Positions 42,634-52,455 of a stretch of DNA of 64,000 nucleotides are shown one piece after another. The DNA comes from Blautia sp. SC05B48 (lineage in GTDB: Bacteria; Bacillota; Clostridia; Lachnospirales; Lachnospiraceae): the NCBI RefSeq assembly GCF_005848555.1, contig NZ_CP040518.1, forward strand, positions 620,001-684,000, written 5' to 3'. A model generated the notes under the pieces. It did no database searches. It saw nothing but the letters and a program-made list of their open reading frames with translations, and was not told the origin of the DNA. Numbering within the stretch: position 1 is the stretch's first letter; each line of letters starts with the position of its first letter. A program made the position numbers and the translations under genes.

Positions 42634-45600
42634 AACAATTCCTCCATTGCATCCTTTCCGGTATTTACTGTAAGGTAATGTTCCATAACCTTCTGATGTG
42701 CGGCCTCACCCATAGCTTTTCTGGCCTTCTCATCGGTTACCAGAGCTTCCAGGGCATTGACCCACTCTTCTTTTGTGGTGCACATCCAGCCATCTTTTCC
42801 GTTTTCGACCACGTATTCCATCTCACAGTTACGGCTCATGACACTTGGAACCTTTACAAGGGCAGCCTCTGTCCACTTATTCTCGGATTTACACCAATGG
42901 AACAGGCTGTTCTCCAGCGGCATCAGATTGATATCAAGTCCTGCGATCACGGCAGGCAGCTGTCTCCAGTCCATAAACGGAAGCTTCTCGATGCGGTTCT
43001 GCACCGGCTCCATTCCGGATTCATCCAGCACCCCCACCAGCTTCAGGTAAACCTTCGGGTGGCGCTCCATCACCTCCAGAAGTGCTGCCTCCACCTGGGC
43101 AAAATCCTGATCATGGGTTTTGGAACCACTTAAATATCCGATATAGATCCGGTCTTTAGCCTTGTCTGTCTGCTCCACAGCCTCGTGAGACAGGATTTCC
43201 ATCTCCATACTCATACAGTTACGGTTGATCACCACCGGTTTTCCCGGGAATTCTGCCCGGATCTCTCCTGCCAGCGTCTCCGTGGATGTAAAATATCCGT
43301 CGCAGAATCCCATACATCCGCGGATACGGTCTGTAGTTGTGCAGAAGTCACTGTACTCGCTTCCCTTCAGGAAATGCAGTCCGGAAATTTTTTCGTAATC
43401 AAATACCAGGTCATCCACATCATAGTAAACAGGGATTCCGGCTGATTTCGCCCGGTTGGCAAGCATTTCTGCTTCCATCAGCTTGCTGCAGCGGTACATC
43501 ACGATCGCTGTATATTCCTCGATCTTTTCCTGCTCTGCCTGATCCATCTGGATAAACTTCGATGCATAGCCTTTAAGGATCAGCTGCTCCCGGAAATGCT
43601 CCACACGGTATCTGGAAGCAAAGGAAATCTCCTCTCCTACAAAAAGAAGCCTGCGTTTTTCCACAGGGAGTTCACTTCCGCCGAGAGTTTTCCACAGAGA
43701 AATCATCTCTTCCACAATATTCTCCGGCTGCTCATCTTTCAGAACAAGGCCCTTGGCATAGCGTTTCACACGTTCTACAGGTGCACCTACCGGAAGTACA
43801 GCTACCGGAAATCCCATGGAAATGATTTCCGAGGTTGTGTAGGAGAAGGTCTCCGGCCATACGGACGGGATCAGGAACATATCAATATCCTGCTCCAGGG
43901 TAAGTCTCGGGATCTCCTCTCTTGTATATCTTCCTGTCTGGGAAAATACCGGACTTTCGATCTCTTCGTCGGAAGTACCGATCAGTCTCAGACGGATATT
44001 CAGTTCATTCTCTTCGATATATCCCGCAAGTGCCTTCACAACTTCCAGGCCTTTTTTGTAGCAGAGTACGCCGATAAGACCAATGTTAAAGGTCTCTGTG
44101 GTCTTTTTATTTTTTTTCACTGCCGGAAGGTAATGAGGTGCATGAGGGATCACATGGAGATTGTATACATCCGGATAAGCACGCTTGAACAGCCTTGCCG
44201 TATCATCGGAAAATGCACGGATCTCATCACAGTTTGACAGAAATTCCCGGAATTTTGTACGCCAGAGAGTTCCGGTTCCGTATTCTGTGCAGGCATTGCT
44301 GCGGTTATCCGGAATACATTTATCACAGACCTCACAGGATGGAACACCACAGTATTTTCCTTCTGCATCGATCAGATTCACTGCCGGACAAAGGGCAAAG
44401 AAATCATGAAGAAGCATAAGGAGCTTCGCCCCCTGCTCTCTCTTAAGACGCAGGATACGTTCCAGGGTTCCGTAAAGATTCTGATAGGTCACAAGCTCGT
44501 TGATCCAGATCTCATCCACACGCATCAGCTCACCAAGGGCAGTTTCCAGATCATTTGCAAAAAATTCCATCTCATACTGCTTATACTGATACGTAAAGTA
44601 AAAACGATTGCTTACGATATTATAGCGAATGGTCACAAAACGGTATCCTTCCCGCAGAGCCAGACGTCTTTTCTCCACAAGATAAGCCGTGGCACCACCG
44701 CCGAGATCATGGTCAAAGGCCACAATAGTAGGCACATCCAGCTTCCTGTTGAGAAGCTTCATTTCCACGTAAAGTCTTACCGGCCGAAGCGGGTCTCTTC
44801 TGCAGTAATCCGCAGTATCCTTGTTGTAATCCGGATGCTTGCGGAGCAGCGCCTCACTGTGCTCTTTCAGGAGTCTCTGCTTTTCCTCAGACGGGAAACT
44901 TCCACCATGCTTGTGATATACAAACAGGTTATCCACATGCACGTTCTCATAGCCTGCAGCTATGGCACGCTGGCACCAGTCATTCTCCTCACCGTAGCCT
45001 TTTCCGAAATTCTCCTCATCCAGAAGGCCAACCTCCTGGATTGCTTTCAGGTTCATACCCATGCAGAAGCCCACACCGGTAGGCATGGCCGGATACTGCG
45101 GACGGATCATGCGGAATTCATCATCGATCTCCCACAGCGGCATTCCCTCAAACAGTTTGTTATCCCGGCAGAAATCCGGGAAGCTGCAGATGGTTCCGCA
45201 GGTGGTAAATGGTGTGGTGGTTGCAATATTTTCCTTTGCAAAGATCGGAAGCATCAGGCGCTCCAGCCACTCTTCCGGAACCTCCACATCTGTATTTACA
45301 AGGGCAACATGATTTTCCGCCATCTTTAATCCACGGTTTACAGACGGAAGGAAGCCCATATTGGTCTCATTATTCAGAAGTACCACATTGTCATGCTCTG
45401 CGGCATATTTTTCCAGATAGTTTCCTACTTCAGGATCCGGGCTCTTGTCATTTACGAGGATCAGACGATATGGAACCTTTGTCTTTTCAATTCCGGAAAA
45501 CAGGGCATCAAAATACTCCAGTCCGTTGTAAACTGGCACGATCACATCTACCTTCTGCTGATAGACTGCCTGTGGATATGCCTTTCTCGTGCTGCGTACA

Positions 45601-48248
45601 TGACGCTGTTTGAAATGGCGGAGATTTCCGATACTCTTCGGATCTTCGATCGCGTATACCAGAAGCTCTTTCTGATCCCTGGTTCCCGGGATCTTTCCGA
45701 TAAGGAATCTTCCGGTATCCGCTGCGGTTCCGTATTCCAGGAAAACAGAAGTCTCTGCCGGCGCAAGAACCGTTGCCAGGAAAGAAAATCCGGCACTTTC
45801 CGCATCCGGGTTTCCAATGGCATTAGCCACATCCGTACGGTAGATCGTAGTACAGGAAGCCTCCTGAAGCTTCTGTGTTCCCTGATAAAATGCGATCCTT
45901 GGCTGTCCCATAGACGCAAACGTCGGATCAAAGGCCCAGCCAATGGCATTTAAGGTGCCATTCTCATAATGGAAGAAATCAACACTGCCCATACAGGTAG
46001 GAGTTGTCTCCACTCCCATCACTGCTGCCGGCTCTGTATGATAACGAAGAACTTTTTTGACCAGTTTCTTTACCTGCGCTTTTTTGCCTGGATGACGAAG
46101 GGCCTCTTCCTGCGCACGGGCTGCTTCCTCTGCAGCCTGCTTTGCGGCACGTTCAGCCTCTTTTCTGACACGCTCCTGTTCTCTTCGTACTTCACGCTCT
46201 TTTTCAAAGGCCAGAAGTTTTTCCACATCCGGAAGCTCAAGGCAGTCAAGTTTTCCCTCTATTACGATCCTGTCCACATTTTCCGGGTGTGTAACATCGA
46301 TAAGATAAAAGCCCTCGGTGGTAAAAAACACAGTGGTACTGTTATCCACTTTCATATGGATACCCTGAGGCTCAAGCTCCGCACTGCATCCGCAGTCCAG
46401 ACGCTCTATCTTCACTTTCAGGAAATGACCGTTTGCAGGATTCCAGCGGAGATTTCGTATTCCTTTGATACCAGAAAGCGCAAACTCTACCCGGAAACGG
46501 TTTCCGGAAAGTTTTCCCTCTGCATAAAGTGTATGCTCTTCACAGAATCCCTCACCAAAGTCATAGTACATCTTGCTGTGCATCTGGTTCTTTTCTCTTT
46601 CTCTGTTCACCAGCTCTGTTACGGAAACCGGCACTTTTTTCTGTTCAAACGGGATCAGAGAACCACAGCCCACATACTCATAGACGAAATGCATAGTCCA
46701 ATTCATAAATATCTCATAGTCTGTATAGCTGATGTCAAACTCCGCCATCATCTCATCCTCATGACATAACCGTGGCAGCTCAGGAATATGTGTATACAGT
46801 TCATGGATCAGGCGCCACATGATAAAATTCACAGGCACAGGGAAATCAAACATCCACTCATAATCTATGATCTGATTTTCCTTTTCTCCCATAAAGATGT
46901 TGCTGCAGATCAGGTCCACATTGGCCGGGCAGACACATTCGTAATCATTTCTTCCAGGATGATCACCAAATACCTCGCGGAACTCTCCTGTCCTGTAATC
47001 CACAGCCTGACGAGCCCCAAAAAATTCCTGATAGAATTTTTTAAGAAGTGCCTTGATCTCTTCAATATCTTCTTTATGGGCAAGCTCTGCTATTTCCTGG
47101 TGAAGAGTTTTTCCGGTAAGAAGTGGATAAGAGATCTTTCCGTTTGCTGCCCTGCAGGGAAGATTCTTGTATTTATCGGATCCGGTACTCTCTGTTCCGG
47201 TTTTTTCCAGTTTTTCCACAAATTTCTCAGCCTGGGGCGCCATAGCCTCTTTTTCCGCACGGATCTCTCCGTTCTCCCGGACGATCCTGGTCAGAAGACG
47301 GAACTTTTCTTTTCGCTCCTGGTTCAGCTTCACATAAAGGATTTCCTCCGGGTTCCGGTTTTCGGTACGTCCTGCTTCCACAAGAAAAGAATTCACAAAG
47401 CTGTCCAGGATCTTCTCTTTTTCGAAGGCCTTTACGCCTTCACTTTCTGCAAAAAGATCTGCTGTTTTGTCTGTGTATACAGGATAGCTTCTTCCGTAGG
47501 AATTGGTATAAAGGCTCTCATCTGTAAAAATCTCTGTCGGAAATTTATAATCCGGATACGGGTAGTAAAAGCGCAGAAAAGGAAAGCCGCTGTTTTCCAG
47601 CAGCTCTCCCAGTTCATTCTTGGAAAAGGTGCGCACAGACTGATTTCCCGGATATCCGTTGATCCCGAAAAAATGAAGATCTGTGTGATCCTCCGGTGCT
47701 CCGGCAAAGTACTTCAGTCCCAGTCTGTTCTCAATGGCAATCAGAAGTCTTCCCTCAGGCTTCAGATAAGCACCCATCCGCTGAAGAAATGTCTCGTAGG
47801 GAGTTTTTCCCTCGGTAAAGCTCATGGCATACTCCAGCACACCGTTTACTACCACATAGTCGAATTTTTCCGAAAAAATCATGTCATTCAGATTTCCAAC
47901 CATGATCGTCAGATTTTCCTTATCCCTGTTTCTCGCATAATTGATATCTGCCCGACGTTTGGAAAGCTCCACGGAAGTCACATGACCGGCCTTGCGGCAA
48001 AGCATTCCGGTAATGGCTCCGCATCCGGCTCCGATCTCAAGAACGGAATCCGACTTTTTCAGAGGATACCAGTTTAAAATATTCTCCCGCACCCCTGAAA
48101 AATGGTAGATCATTGGAAAACTCACCTCTTCCTCCGGCAGGTCTTCAAAAGATTTGCCTTCCTGCGCCATTTTCAGAAGTGTTTCCTCGATATCCCCATC
48201 GGAATAATGATCCTTCGCCGTATAATAATCTAAATTCAACTCTGCCAT
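42609..48248 (-). CDS. Giant multidomain protein: methyltransferase, kinase-like, coiled coil, GT2 and two GT4 domains
   Basis: This 1,879-residue protein has no signal or membrane segment. Residues ~50-200 form a class I SAM methyltransferase (VLEIGAGCGAIT 69-80). Residues ~250-560 look like an aminoglycoside-phosphotransferase-type kinase: NVDLICSN (443-450) gives the catalytic Asp445 and Asn450, and IIDYEW (460-465) the metal Asp462; the usual histidine before Asp445 is Asn. Next come a beta region (560-670), a charged coiled coil (678-722), a GWAF beta module (750-860), a GT2 domain (899-1150, NTDVEV), a GT4 domain (1175-1530, PSVWPETFSYTTSEI) and a second GT4-like domain (1533-1870). The first part repeats the layout of the O-antigen capping enzyme WbdD. 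It lies 14 bp downstream of the Wzt-like gene. Confidence 0.9.
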   Translation of the reverse strand: MAELNLDYYTAKDHYSDGDIEETLLKMAQEGKSFEDLPEEEVSFPMIYHFSGVRENILNWYPLKKSDSVLEIGAGCGAITGMLCRKAGHVTSVELSKRRADINYARNRDKENLTIMVGNLNDMIFSEKFDYVVVNGVLEYAMSFTEGKTPYETFLQRMGAYLKPEGRLLIAIENRLGLKYFAGAPEDHTDLHFFGINGYPGNQSVRTFSKNELGELLENSGFPFLRFYYPYPDYKFPTEIFTDESLYTNSYGRSYPVYTDKTADLFAESEGVKAFEKEKILDSFVNSFLVEAGRTENRNPEEILYVKLNQERKEKFRLLTRIVRENGEIRAEKEAMAPQAEKFVEKLEKTGTESTGSDKYKNLPCRAANGKISYPLLTGKTLHQEIAELAHKEDIEEIKALLKKFYQEFFGARQAVDYRTGEFREVFGDHPGRNDYECVCPANVDLICSNIFMGEKENQIIDYEWMFDFPVPVNFIMWRLIHELYTHIPELPRLCHEDEMMAEFDISYTDYEIFMNWTMHFVYEYVGCGSLIPFEQKKVPVSVTELVNREREKNQMHSKMYYDFGEGFCEEHTLYAEGKLSGNRFRVEFALSGIKGIRNLRWNPANGHFLKVKIERLDCGCSAELEPQGIHMKVDNSTTVFFTTEGFYLIDVTHPENVDRIVIEGKLDCLELPDVEKLLAFEKEREVRREQERVRKEAERAAKQAAEEAARAQEEALRHPGKKAQVKKLVKKVLRYHTEPAAVMGVETTPTCMGSVDFFHYENGTLNAIGWAFDPTFASMGQPRIAFYQGTQKLQEASCTTIYRTDVANAIGNPDAESAGFSFLATVLAPAETSVFLEYGTAADTGRFLIGKIPGTRDQKELLVYAIEDPKSIGNLRHFKQRHVRSTRKAYPQAVYQQKVDVIVPVYNGLEYFDALFSGIEKTKVPYRLILVNDKSPDPEVGNYLEKYAAEHDNVVLLNNETNMGFLPSVNRGLKMAENHVALVNTDVEVPEEWLERLMLPIFAKENIATTTPFTTCGTICSFPDFCRDNKLFEGMPLWEIDDEFRMIRPQYPAMPTGVGFCMGMNLKAIQEVGLLDEENFGKGYGEENDWCQRAIAAGYENVHVDNLFVYHKHGGSFPSEEKQRLLKEHSEALLRKHPDYNKDTADYCRRDPLRPVRLYVEMKLLNRKLDVPTIVAFDHDLGGGATAYLVEKRRLALREGYRFVTIRYNIVSNRFYFTYQYKQYEMEFFANDLETALGELMRVDEIWINELVTYQNLYGTLERILRLKREQGAKLLMLLHDFFALCPAVNLIDAEGKYCGVPSCEVCDKCIPDNRSNACTEYGTGTLWRTKFREFLSNCDEIRAFSDDTARLFKRAYPDVYNLHVIPHAPHYLPAVKKNKKTTETFNIGLIGVLCYKKGLEVVKALAGYIEENELNIRLRLIGTSDEEIESPVFSQTGRYTREEIPRLTLEQDIDMFLIPSVWPETFSYTTSEIISMGFPVAVLPVGAPVERVKRYAKGLVLKDEQPENIVEEMISLWKTLGGSELPVEKRRLLFVGEEISFASRYRVEHFREQLILKGYASKFIQMDQAEQEKIEEYTAIVMYRCSKLMEAEMLANRAKSAGIPVYYDVDDLVFDYEKISGLHFLKGSEYSDFCTTTDRIRGCMGFCDGYFTSTETLAGEIRAEFPGKPVVINRNCMSMEMEILSHEAVEQTDKAKDRIYIGYLSGSKTHDQDFAQVEAALLEVMERHPKVYLKLVGVLDESGMEPVQNRIEKLPFMDWRQLPAVIAGLDINLMPLENSLFHWCKSENKWTEAALVKVPSVMSRNCEMEYVVENGKDGWMCTTKEEWVNALEALVTDEKARKAMGEAAHQKVMEHYLTVNTGKDAMEELLCSESYTK

Positions 48249-48262
48249 AGTCGTTCCTCCAC

Positions 48263-49585
48263 TTATTTCACAGATACTTTGGAAAACAGATCGAAATATC
48301 CCACTGCTTTCTTATCTGTGATCACGGTCAGGTTACACACATCGTAAAGACGATGAAATACGGTAAAATCACCATCTTTATATCCGGTGCAGCCCAGACA
48401 CAGCATATATTCTCCTGCCTCCAGAGGCATCACCTGTTTGAAGGTGATCTCACGGACATCGCCTGCTTTTTGCGGTTTCAGAGGCGTATGTTCATACATG
48501 GTATTGGTTCCTGTGATCTCGGTGCCTTTCAGATCTTTCAGGGTAAATGCAAAGATCGGATCGCTGACATCTGCCTGGAACTTCACTTTCATCTGAACGG
48601 AAAATTTCTTGCCTTTTTCGATCACATTGGTGATCATACCTGTATCATCCCGGATTGCAAAATCCACGATCTCGCCAAGCTTGCTGCCGTATTCCAGAAC
48701 CTCGGGATTCAGGTTCAGGCTGTCCTTCATAGCTTTTCCGCTTCCGGTATGTGCTTTCAGTGAAACGTCTGCTCCGGCTTCCTGGTTCTCCGGTGCCTGT
48801 TCCTCTTCTTCATCGTCTGTGTTTTCTTCCAGATCTGCATCGTCATACTGATTGACCAGTACACGACGGTAAAGATTGACCATCTCCTTGGCACCACCCT
48901 CTGCAAGCTTCTCACCTTTGTTTAGAAGCACAACACGGTCACAGTATTTTCCGATACTGCTCAGGTCATGGCTTACAAACAGAATGGTCTTCCCCATTTC
49001 CTTAAACTCTTCGAACTTCCGGTAACATTTTGCCTGGAAAAATACATCTCCCACGGAAAGAGCCTCATCAACGATCAGGATCTCCGGATTGATATTGATA
49101 GCTACCGCAAAAGCCAGACGCACGAACATACCACTGGAGTATGTTTTTACCGGCTGATAGATAAAATCACCGATATCTGCAAAATCAAGAATGGACTGCA
49201 GCTTGGCATCGATCTCTTCTCTGGAAAAACCGATCATGCTTCCGTTGAGATATACATTTTCAAGTCCGGAATATTCTCCGTTAAATCCAGCCCCCAGCTC
49301 CAGAAGAGCTGAGATTCTTCCGTTTACGGCTATTTCCCCGGCTGTGGGCGAAAGTACGCCGGTGATGATCTTCAGGATCGTGGATTTTCCGGAACCATTT
49401 GTTCCGATAATTCCCACTGTTTCTCCCTTATGCACCTGAAAGGATACATGGTTGAGCGCATAATGCTCTTTATATTTCTTTTTTCTGGATAATCCCAGGG
49501 ACTCCTTAAGACGATCCATAGGATTATCGTAAAGCTTGTACATCTTACTGACATCATTTACTGAAATCGCAATATCTTCTGCCAT
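48263..49585 (-). CDS. Polysaccharide ABC exporter ATP-binding protein with Wzt-type C-terminal domain
   Basis: This 440-residue ATPase of the TagH/Wzt type has Walker A IIGTNGSGKST, signature TYSSGMFVRLAFAVA, Walker B EILIVDEALSVGD and an H-loop FVSHD. Residues ~290-440 form a separate beta-sandwich (IVDFAIRDDTGMITNVIEKG, FAFTLKDLKGTEITG) like Wzt_C, the domain that in O-antigen exporters recognises the capped end of the finished glycan. A Glu/Asp-rich linker joins them. I use the ATG after GTGAGG rather than the GTG four codons upstream. It pairs with the permease gene upstream. Confidence 0.92.
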   Translation of the reverse strand: MAEDIAISVNDVSKMYKLYDNPMDRLKESLGLSRKKKYKEHYALNHVSFQVHKGETVGIIGTNGSGKSTILKIITGVLSPTAGEIAVNGRISALLELGAGFNGEYSGLENVYLNGSMIGFSREEIDAKLQSILDFADIGDFIYQPVKTYSSGMFVRLAFAVAININPEILIVDEALSVGDVFFQAKCYRKFEEFKEMGKTILFVSHDLSSIGKYCDRVVLLNKGEKLAEGGAKEMVNLYRRVLVNQYDDADLEENTDDEEEEQAPENQEAGADVSLKAHTGSGKAMKDSLNLNPEVLEYGSKLGEIVDFAIRDDTGMITNVIEKGKKFSVQMKVKFQADVSDPIFAFTLKDLKGTEITGTNTMYEHTPLKPQKAGDVREITFKQVMPLEAGEYMLCLGCTGYKDGDFTVFHRLYDVCNLTVITDKKAVGYFDLFSKVSVK

Positions 49586-49648
49586 TTTCAACCTCACTTT
49601 TGTGTAAATCGTTCACTCTCACAATCTGCCACCGTTCTGCTTTTTATC

Positions 49649-49681
49649 CGTACAGAGCAAATCCCCCATGGGAACTGTACG
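49649..49681. other. Short hairpin in the permease-ATPase gap
   Basis: CGTACAG and CTGTACG form a 7-bp inverted repeat in the 132-bp gap between the permease and ATPase genes, unusually long for this tightly packed operon. It could be a processing site; nothing else is visible there. Confidence 0.3.
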
Positions 49682-49717
49682 CTCCGGATCAGACTTATAT
49701 CCGCCATCCGCATTCAA

Positions 49718-50524
49718 TTAAAGCACATCTGCAAAATGCGGCTTCAGACGTTTGAATATCACAGATCCCAGTCCGAAAAGCAGGATCGTAACTACCCAGA
49801 AATAGATCGTCCATGAAGCATGGTTCCAGATCCCGACATGACCAAGCATGGAATCACGGTAGCCCGTAACTACATAGTACATCGGATTCAGCTTAAACAG
49901 CTTGATCAGCCATGGATGTGAAGAAAGCATGTCGATATCCCACATGATCGGTGTAAGCCATACACCCACCTGAAGAAAAATACCGATGATCTGGGCCAGA
50001 TCACGGAAAAAAATGACGATCGCACTTGTAGCATACACAAGTCCCAGTACAAAAAGGAAAGTGCAGACAGAGTAATAAATGATCTGCAGTGTATAAAGGC
50101 TTGGTGTATATCCGTAGCATGCACATAAGATCAGTGCAAAGGCCAAAAAGAAAATATGCACGAAAAGTGCGGAAATTATTTTTACGATGGGAAGGATGCT
50201 GATCTTGAATACAACCTTCTTCACAAGATAATTGTATTCGATCAGGGCATTGGTTCCACCGTTTAATGCATCCTGGAAGAAAAACCACGGTACGATACCG
50301 GATACCAGATAGAGTACAAAAGGATAATCCGATACCGTTCCGGCCTTCAGTCCTACGGAAAATACAAACCAGTAGACCAGGATCGTTACGATAGGCTGGA
50401 TAAATGCCCAGACAATACCAAGATAAGATCCTGCATATTTTGTTTTGAAATCATTTTTTGCAAGGCTTAGAACCAGCTTTCGATTCTGGTACAGCTCCGC
50501 CGGTAAAGCTAATATTTTCTTCAT
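49718..50524 (-). CDS. Polysaccharide ABC exporter permease (TagG/Wzm family)
   Basis: This 268-residue membrane protein of the ABC-2 type has six hydrophobic helices. It has the cytoplasmic N-terminal amphipathic helix followed by KNDFKTKYAGSYLGIVWAFI, and the characteristic NPMYYVVTGYRDSMLG region before the last helices. It forms the channel through which the finished undecaprenyl-linked glycan is flipped, powered by the Wzt-like ATPase. Length matches TagG/RfbA-type permeases. The start has AAGGAA upstream, 11 bp after rfbC. Confidence 0.94.
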   Translation of the reverse strand: MKKILALPAELYQNRKLVLSLAKNDFKTKYAGSYLGIVWAFIQPIVTILVYWFVFSVGLKAGTVSDYPFVLYLVSGIVPWFFFQDALNGGTNALIEYNYLVKKVVFKISILPIVKIISALFVHIFFLAFALILCACYGYTPSLYTLQIIYYSVCTFLFVLGLVYATSAIVIFFRDLAQIIGIFLQVGVWLTPIMWDIDMLSSHPWLIKLFKLNPMYYVVTGYRDSMLGHVGIWNHASWTIYFWVVTILLFGLGSVIFKRLKPHFADVL

Positions 50525-50535
50525 TCTACAATTCC

Positions 50536-51093
50536 TTATCGATTCTTATATTCCTTGAAGCTTCCCCACTTCTGATCTTTGTCGGAGAAAATAAGTTCCA
50601 TGCCTTCCGGGATCGGCCACTCAACGTTAATGTCCTTGTCATTCCAGATCAGTCCGCCCTCATCGTTTGGATGATAGAAATCAGAGCACTTGTAAGTGAA
50701 CTCTGCATTCTCGGAAAGTACCAGGAAACCATGAGCAAATCCCTTCGGAATAAAGAACTGTTTCTTGTTTTCTGCGGAAAGGACTACACCATACCATTTT
50801 CCAAAGGTCTTGGAACCTTCACGAAGGTCAACCGCAACATCAAACACTTCTCCGTTTACCACACGTACCAGCTTATCCTGAGGATAGCTGATCTGGAAAT
50901 GAAGTCCGCGGAGAACACCGTAACGGGAGCTGGACTGATTGTCCTGAACGAATTCCACATCAATGCCTGCTTCCTTGAAATCGTTATAATTGTATGTTTC
51001 CATGAAATATCCTCTGGAATCACCAAATACAGTTGGCTCGATCACTTTCAGTCCTTCAATATCTCCGCACTGTGTTACTTTTATTTTTCCCAT
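50536..51093 (-). CDS. rfbC: dTDP-4-dehydrorhamnose 3,5-epimerase
   Basis: This 185-residue cupin enzyme is the third step of dTDP-L-rhamnose synthesis. Signature blocks are FGDSRGYFMETYN, VLRGLHFQ with catalytic His65, GEVFDVAVDLREGSKTFGKW, and PKGFAHGFLVLSE. Length is typical. The other rhamnose genes (rfbA, rfbB, rfbD) are absent from the window and must lie elsewhere if rhamnose is made. Its presence supports an L-rhamnose-containing glycan for this locus. The start has AAAGGAGA. Confidence 0.96.
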   Translation of the reverse strand: MGKIKVTQCGDIEGLKVIEPTVFGDSRGYFMETYNYNDFKEAGIDVEFVQDNQSSSRYGVLRGLHFQISYPQDKLVRVVNGEVFDVAVDLREGSKTFGKWYGVVLSAENKKQFFIPKGFAHGFLVLSENAEFTYKCSDFYHPNDEGGLIWNDKDINVEWPIPEGMELIFSDKDQKWGSFKEYKNR

Positions 51094-51120
51094 TTTTTCT
51101 TTCTCCTTTTCTGTTTTGAT

Positions 51121-52437
51121 TTATTTGTGATGTTTCTTTTCTTTTATTCTGAGAGCCGCAAGAAGGGCGATCAGGATCAGGATCATCGCTGCCATGATCA
51201 TAAGAAGGATCTTACGCAGGGCAGGAATGCTCTTTTTTTCGCTGGAGTCCTCTCCGGCTGTACTCTTCTCTGTTGTTTTGCTGTTATCTTCCTCTGCTGA
51301 TTCTGTGGAAGCTTCCGCTTCGGAACTGTCCGCTTCCTGGCTGTCCTCTGCCGCAGCGGTCGGTTCCGGTACCGGTGTATCAGTTGCCTGTGCAACACTT
51401 GCGGTACCGATCAGATAATCTCCGAAATAGTAACCGGTTTCTGTTTTCCCATTGGTATTCTCTGACTTCTCGGTAAGGGAATTCAGCTCCACCCCTTTTG
51501 GAAGGAATACATAGCCGCCATTTACTTCTGTTTTTGTGAAATTCTCAAATGCGTAATTGAACATAGCTGTACTGTCCATACAGGAATTGGAAAGCTCTGT
51601 TCCACGCATGGTCACTGCAATATATGTGGTATTATCTCTGGTCACTCCTGTGACAAGTGTATGCCCTGCCGCAACGGTAGTTCCGGTTTTTCCGCCAATG
51701 CAGCCTTCATAGTAAAATCCGCTTTCCGGTGCAAACATAGGATGATGGGTATGCAGGATTCTCTGCTGGCTGTTCATATTTGTAGGCTGGATGATATAGT
51801 CCGGTGTGCCCACAACCGTACGGAATGTTTCATTTTTCAGGCCTTCTCGGAAGATCAGCGCCATATCCCGTGCTGAAGAATAATGATTATCATCCGGAAG
51901 TCCGCTGGAATTTGCAAAATGTGTATTGGTACATCCGATCTCACTGGCGCGCTGGTTCATCATATCGATAAATGTCTGCTCTGTCCCGCCGATATGCTCT
52001 GCGATCTGTGCCGCAACGTCATTGGCAGACTGGATGATCAGAGCATGAAGACAATCCTCCATAGTCAGGACTTCGCCCACCTTTGTGCCGATATTACTGG
52101 AATCTGCCGTAACATTACGCACCCCGGTCTCTGTAAAGGTCACCTTCTCATCCATGGTGGAGTTCTCCACTGCCACCAGCAAGGTCATGATCTTGGTAAT
52201 GCTGGCCGGATATCTCTGTTCATCTCCGCCCTTGTTATAAAGAACAACTCCTGTGTCTGCATCCATCAGGATACCGGTATCTGAGGTAATATCCGGTCCT
52301 GCCGGCCATCCCTGGATCTGGTTGGTGCTGATGTCATATTTCGCATTCAGATCCACTGCAGCCATGGTCTGTAACGGCAGCATCAGTGCCACACTGACTG
52401 CTGCGAAAACTGCCAGTAATTTTTTTATTTTTTTCAT
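51121..52437 (-). CDS. D-alanyl-D-alanine carboxypeptidase (PBP5/DacA-like), catalytically intact
   Basis: This 438-residue exported peptidase of family S11 has a signal peptide (1-26). It has the catalytic S79-I-T-K82 in RYPASITKIMT, the SAN triad residue block IIQSANDVAAQIAEHIGG, and GGKTGTTVAAG. A C-terminal domain, a Glu/Ser/Ala linker and a transmembrane anchor (about 410-432) follow. It trims the terminal D-Ala of pentapeptide stems. Its position inside the polysaccharide operon, 18 bp from the transaminase gene and 27 bp from rfbC, is unusual and suggests coordination of polymer attachment with wall cross-linking. It is a paralogue of the inactive protein at 37.4-38.6 kb. Confidence 0.94.
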   Translation of the reverse strand: MKKIKKLLAVFAAVSVALMLPLQTMAAVDLNAKYDISTNQIQGWPAGPDITSDTGILMDADTGVVLYNKGGDEQRYPASITKIMTLLVAVENSTMDEKVTFTETGVRNVTADSSNIGTKVGEVLTMEDCLHALIIQSANDVAAQIAEHIGGTEQTFIDMMNQRASEIGCTNTHFANSSGLPDDNHYSSARDMALIFREGLKNETFRTVVGTPDYIIQPTNMNSQQRILHTHHPMFAPESGFYYEGCIGGKTGTTVAAGHTLVTGVTRDNTTYIAVTMRGTELSNSCMDSTAMFNYAFENFTKTEVNGGYVFLPKGVELNSLTEKSENTNGKTETGYYFGDYLIGTASVAQATDTPVPEPTAAAEDSQEADSSEAEASTESAEEDNSKTTEKSTAGEDSSEKKSIPALRKILLMIMAAMILILIALLAALRIKEKKHHK

Positions 52438-52455
52438 AGTTCTCCCCTTCTTCTT

